49,011 nucleotides of DNA, taken from contig NZ_JADDUM010000065.1 of the NCBI RefSeq assembly GCF_015163715.1, positions 1 to 49,011 on the forward strand. Reading direction: 5' to 3'. Position numbers and translations under genes: made by a program. The DNA comes from Pseudomonas cyclaminis (GTDB lineage: Bacteria > Pseudomonadota > Gammaproteobacteria > Pseudomonadales > Pseudomonadaceae). Below are positions 46,652 through 49,011 of the stretch, piece after piece. Positions within the stretch are counted from its first letter, which is position 1, and each line of letters opens with the position of its first letter. Under the pieces are notes generated by a model. It was not told where the DNA came from, did no database searches, and saw only the letters and a list, made by a program, of their open reading frames with translations.

Positions 46652-47728
46652 ATGGCTGATTTACCGATCAATGACCTAAACGTCGAATCCAACGAGACGC
46701 TGATCACGCCCGATCAGCTCAAGCGCGAAATCCCCCTGAGCGACGCTGCCCTGCAGACCGTCACCAAGGGTCGCGAAGTCATCCGTGAGATTCTCGACGG
46801 CACCGACCACCGCCTTTTTGTGGTGATCGGCCCATGCTCGATCCACGACCTCAAGGCCGCCCACGAATACGCTGAGCGCCTCAAAGTGCTGGCGGCAGAA
46901 GTGTCCGACACCTTGTACCTGGTCATGCGCGTCTATTTCGAGAAGCCGCGTACCACCGTCGGCTGGAAAGGCTTGATCAACGACCCGTACCTGGACGACT
47001 CGTTCAAGATCCAGGATGGCTTGCACATCGGTCGCCAGTTGCTGCTGGACCTGGCTGAAATGGGCCTGCCCACCGCTACCGAAGCACTGGACCCGATCTC
47101 CCCGCAGTACCTGCAGGACCTGATCAGTTGGTCGGCCATCGGCGCACGTACTACCGAGTCCCAGACCCACCGCGAAATGGCGTCCGGCCTGTCCTCGGCC
47201 GTGGGCTTCAAGAACGGCACCGACGGTGGCCTGACCGTGGCGATCAACGCACTGCAATCGGTCTCCAGCCCTCACCGGTTCCTGGGCATCAACCAGGAAG
47301 GCGGCGTTTCCATCGTGACCACCAAGGGCAATGCCTACGGTCACGTGGTGCTGCGCGGCGGCAACGGCAAGCCCAACTATGATTCGGTCAGCGTTGCGTT
47401 GTGCGAGCAAGCGCTGAACAAAGCCAAGATCAAGCCGAACATCATGGTCGATTGCAGCCACGCCAACTCCAACAAGGATCCGGCGCTGCAGCCGTTGGTG
47501 ATGGAAAACGTTGCCAACCAGATCCTCGAAGGCAACCAGTCGATCATCGGTCTGATGGTCGAGAGCCATTTGAACTGGGGTTGCCAGGCCATTCCAAAAG
47601 ACCTGGCCGACTTGCAGTACGGCGTGTCGATCACCGATGCCTGCATCGACTGGGCCGCCACCGAAAACACCCTGCGCAGCATGCACGCCAAGCTCAAGGA
47701 CGTATTGCCGACACGCAAACGCACCTGA
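46652..47728 (+). CDS. aroF: Class I 3-deoxy-7-phosphoheptulonate synthase (AroF/AroG family)
   Basis: DAHP synthase, 358 residues, class I (AroFGH). VVIGPCSIHDLKAAHEYAERLK near residue 48, MRVYFEKPRTTVGWKGLINDPYLD near 92, GARTTESQTHREMASGLS near 170, GFKNGTDGG and MVDCSHANSNKD near 260 are the metal and substrate positions. The N-terminal ITPDQLKREIPLS resembles Tyr-sensitive AroF, as I recall the family; feedback specificity is not proven. ATG 46652. Ends in a strong terminator. The unrelated class II isoenzyme lies 14 kb upstream. Confidence 0.93.
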   Translation: MADLPINDLNVESNETLITPDQLKREIPLSDAALQTVTKGREVIREILDGTDHRLFVVIGPCSIHDLKAAHEYAERLKVLAAEVSDTLYLVMRVYFEKPRTTVGWKGLINDPYLDDSFKIQDGLHIGRQLLLDLAEMGLPTATEALDPISPQYLQDLISWSAIGARTTESQTHREMASGLSSAVGFKNGTDGGLTVAINALQSVSSPHRFLGINQEGGVSIVTTKGNAYGHVVLRGGNGKPNYDSVSVALCEQALNKAKIKPNIMVDCSHANSNKDPALQPLVMENVANQILEGNQSIIGLMVESHLNWGCQAIPKDLADLQYGVSITDACIDWAATENTLRSMHAKLKDVLPTRKRT

Positions 47729-47745
47729 ACCTGAATTGCGCACAC

Positions 47746-47775
47746 AAAAACGCCGGGCTAAACCCGGCGTTTTTT
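47746..47775. terminator. Terminator between class I DAHP synthase and the GNAT gene
   Basis: AAAAACGCCGGG and CCCGGCGTTTTTT around CTAAA; a bidirectional rho-independent terminator between convergent genes. Confidence 0.9.
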
Positions 47776-47791
47776 ATTGCTTGCTGATCGC

Positions 47792-48073
47792 TCAGAGCTT
47801 GGCGGCATGGCGCTGATGGCGCTCCATGTAGCGTTCGACATAGGAGCAGGACGGGATCACCGTGTAGCCAGCGTCTTCAGCGAACTTCAGGGCCTCTTCG
47901 GTCAGCGCCGCCGCAATGCCACGGCCCCGCAGTGCGTTGGGCACGAAGGTCCGATAGATATCCAGGGTCTGCTTCCCGAGGTCCATATAGGTCAGATAGG
48001 CACGATGACCGTCCACATTGGTCTCGAACTGATGACCAGCCTGGTCATGGTGGATGGACAACGCCTCGCTCAT
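47792..48073 (-). CDS. GNAT-type N-acetyltransferase (YidJ-like small family)
   Basis: A 93-residue protein of the small acetyltransferase family related to eukaryotic Gcn5-like CG family. The CoA loop is RTFVPNALRGRGIAAALTEEALKFAEDAG near residues 40-68, followed by the PSCSYVERYMERHQ C-terminus. No N-terminal half typical of larger GNAT proteins. ATG 48073 (MSEALSIHH); AGGAGT precedes. Substrate unknown. Confidence 0.88.
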   Translation of the reverse strand: MSEALSIHHDQAGHQFETNVDGHRAYLTYMDLGKQTLDIYRTFVPNALRGRGIAAALTEEALKFAEDAGYTVIPSCSYVERYMERHQRHAAKL

Positions 48074-48685
48074 CACTACTCCTCGCGGGTCTTGAATTCT
48101 GACCCCTACCTTACCGATGTTTTTCCGGCGAAGGAACATCTACGCCACCCCGTGCCGGTTTCGACAACGAGAAAACCTTGAGCGCTCACAACCAGCACGT
48201 AGGGAATAGTAGGCACCAATCCTGCAATTGCTCAAGGCGCACTCGTCATCCCCTGCCGCTGGTGGATATAGAAAGGGCCTCGACCAAACACTGATCGAAA
48301 GCCTGAACATTGCCGGCAGTTGAACCTTGAGACGAACAGGCGCTCTTAAAGTCACCTCTACATGCGCAAAAGATGCCAGGCCCAGCAACGCCGAACGCAA
48401 GGTAAGTGTCGGCGCAGATATATAAATTTTCATCTGTTTACAAGGCTTAACACATGCAGGCCGGCCCTTTCAGCCTGGATCCAATCTTCACCCGAATGAA
48501 AAAAACTGGACGGTTTTTATACAAACCTCCAAAAGATTAGCCAAAATAGATTCGGCGCGAGAATTTTTTTTGCTTCTTGCGCTACGTCAGTTTACTTACT
48601 ACAAGTAATGGGTAGTATGTACGCCGGCTATTTGCTCACTCTGAGAAAGTAGCCATTTAATAGAAAGTCCTTGAAGGGGAACACG
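48074..48685. other. Intergenic region upstream of oprI
   Basis: 612 bases between the GNAT gene start and oprI. It becomes AT-rich from about 48480. Two possible oprI promoters: TTTACT (48591-48596), 16 bases, TAGTAT (48613-48618), and TTGCTC (48632-48637), 18 bases, TTTAAT (48656-48661). An open frame of 97 codons on the minus strand at 48140-48433 has no recognisable content. No other gene is seen. Confidence 0.55.
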
Positions 48686-48937
48686 ATGAACAACGTTCTG
48701 AAATTCTCTGCTCTGGCTCTGGCCGCAGTTCTGGCTACCGGTTGCAGCAGCGTCTCCAAAGAAACCGAAGCTCGTCTGACTGCAACTGAAGACGCAGCAG
48801 CTCGCTCCCAGGCCCGTGCAGACGAAGCCTACCGTAAAGCTGATGAAGCTCTGGCTGCTGCTCAAAAAGCACAACAGACTGCTGACGAAGCTAACGAGCG
48901 CGCTCTGCGCATGCTTGAAAAAGCTAGCCGCAAGTAA
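48686..48937 (+). CDS. oprI: Major outer membrane lipoprotein OprI
   Basis: Abundant murein-linked outer-membrane lipoprotein (Lpp homologue), 83 residues. Signal peptide with lipobox ATGC at C20, then a heptad-repeat coiled coil ([54 protein letters not shown]) ending in SRK whose terminal Lys links to peptidoglycan. Codon use is strongly biased (GCT, CTG, CGT), as expected of a highly expressed gene. ATG 48686 behind GAAGGGG; an ATG five codons upstream is ignored. Terminator follows. Confidence 0.98.
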   Translation: MNNVLKFSALALAAVLATGCSSVSKETEARLTATEDAAARSQARADEAYRKADEALAAAQKAQQTADEANERALRMLEKASRK

Positions 48938-48958
48938 TAATCCCTCGGGGTTGTTATC

Positions 48959-48988
48959 AAGCCGATCCATTTATGGGTCGGCTTTTTT
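48959..48988 (+). terminator. Rho-independent terminator of oprI
   Basis: GCCGATCC (48961-48968) and GGGTCGGC (48975-48982) around ATTTAT, then TTTTTT. Confidence 0.9.
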
Positions 48989-48998
48989 ATTGCCTGAA

Positions 48999-49011
48999 TG
49001 TGGGAGGGGCT
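48999..49011. repeat. Start of a REP element at the window edge
   Basis: TGTGGGAGGGGCT matches the inner arm of the REP copies at 30.5 and 32.9 kb; the element is cut by the window end. Confidence 0.55.

Noticed and set aside
48140..48433. 97-codon open frame on the minus strand between the GNAT gene and oprI
   Set aside because: No ribosome site, no recognisable domain, odd composition rich in Arg and Cys, and the region is an AT-shifting promoter area.

Overview
The window looks like the chromosome of a Pseudomonas of the fluorescens group. Four things point that way. Coding DNA is GC-rich. Pairs of REP-type palindromes built on GGGGGCAAGCCCCC and TCCCACA lie between genes. Gene sets are typical of pseudomonads: oprI, ohrR-ohr, earP-efp with the Arg32 form of EF-P, and the cysB to DAHP synthase block. 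Two OhrR-type regulators are also present. This attribution rests on recognised families and gene order, not on a database search. I see no tRNA, rRNA, CRISPR array, transposase or prophage gene.

Layout. 0.2-2.6 kb holds molybdenum cofactor genes (moeA and moaB leftward, mobA rightward) and a small YgdI/YgdR lipoprotein. 2.9-7.6 kb holds an RluA-family pseudouridine synthase, a small unknown gene with a LexA-type box in its promoter region, a glutaredoxin-like protein, a Kef-type K+/H+ antiporter and an ammonium transporter. 8.0-10.3 kb holds an ElaB/YqjD - YqjE - membrane protein operon and an EAL phosphodiesterase. 10.4-20.7 kb is the signalling section: dgt, a receiver-only protein, a BvgAS/RocAS-like two-component pair, a free methionine-(R)-sulfoxide reductase, a DUF815 ATPase and a second hybrid histidine kinase. 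20.6-22.1 kb is a peroxide-defence block (gpx with an overlapping OhrR-like gene, then msrB). 22.3-29.3 kb carries alaA, htpX, tpm, a DODA-type dioxygenase, an AT-richer orphan gene and deaD. 29.7-37.2 kb carries an enoyl-CoA hydratase, a spermidine-synthase-like protein, class II DAHP synthase, an AlkX/YcaQ-type protein, a DUF1127 peptide, two LysR regulators and a TSUP permease. 37.2-49.0 kb carries ohrR, ohr, an alpha/beta hydrolase, efp, earP, a Gre-like factor, cysB, a universal stress protein, a 5'-nucleotidase, a ketopantoate-reductase-like gene, a thioredoxin-like gene, a PilZ protein, class I DAHP synthase, a GNAT protein and oprI.

How the genes fit together. Oxidative-stress functions recur: gpx/OhrR-like, msrB, the free-Met-sulfoxide reductase, ohrR/ohr, the glutaredoxin-like protein and the thioredoxin-like protein. 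The two OhrR-type regulators each sit beside a peroxidase gene and have different candidate operators. EarP is the enzyme that rhamnosylates EF-P Arg32, and the two genes are adjacent in one direction.

Main anomaly. Four genes (dgt, the BvgS-like kinase, the second hybrid kinase and earP) are each split by what looks like the net loss of one base, every time in or next to a short homopolymer. A family of recent mutations or, more simply, single-base sequencing deletions would explain this. The most interesting leads beyond that are the LexA-boxed small gene, the receiver-only RocR-like protein beside a BvgAS/RocAS-type system, the perfect 22-bp palindrome in front of gpx, and the orphan protein at 26.3-27.4 kb.
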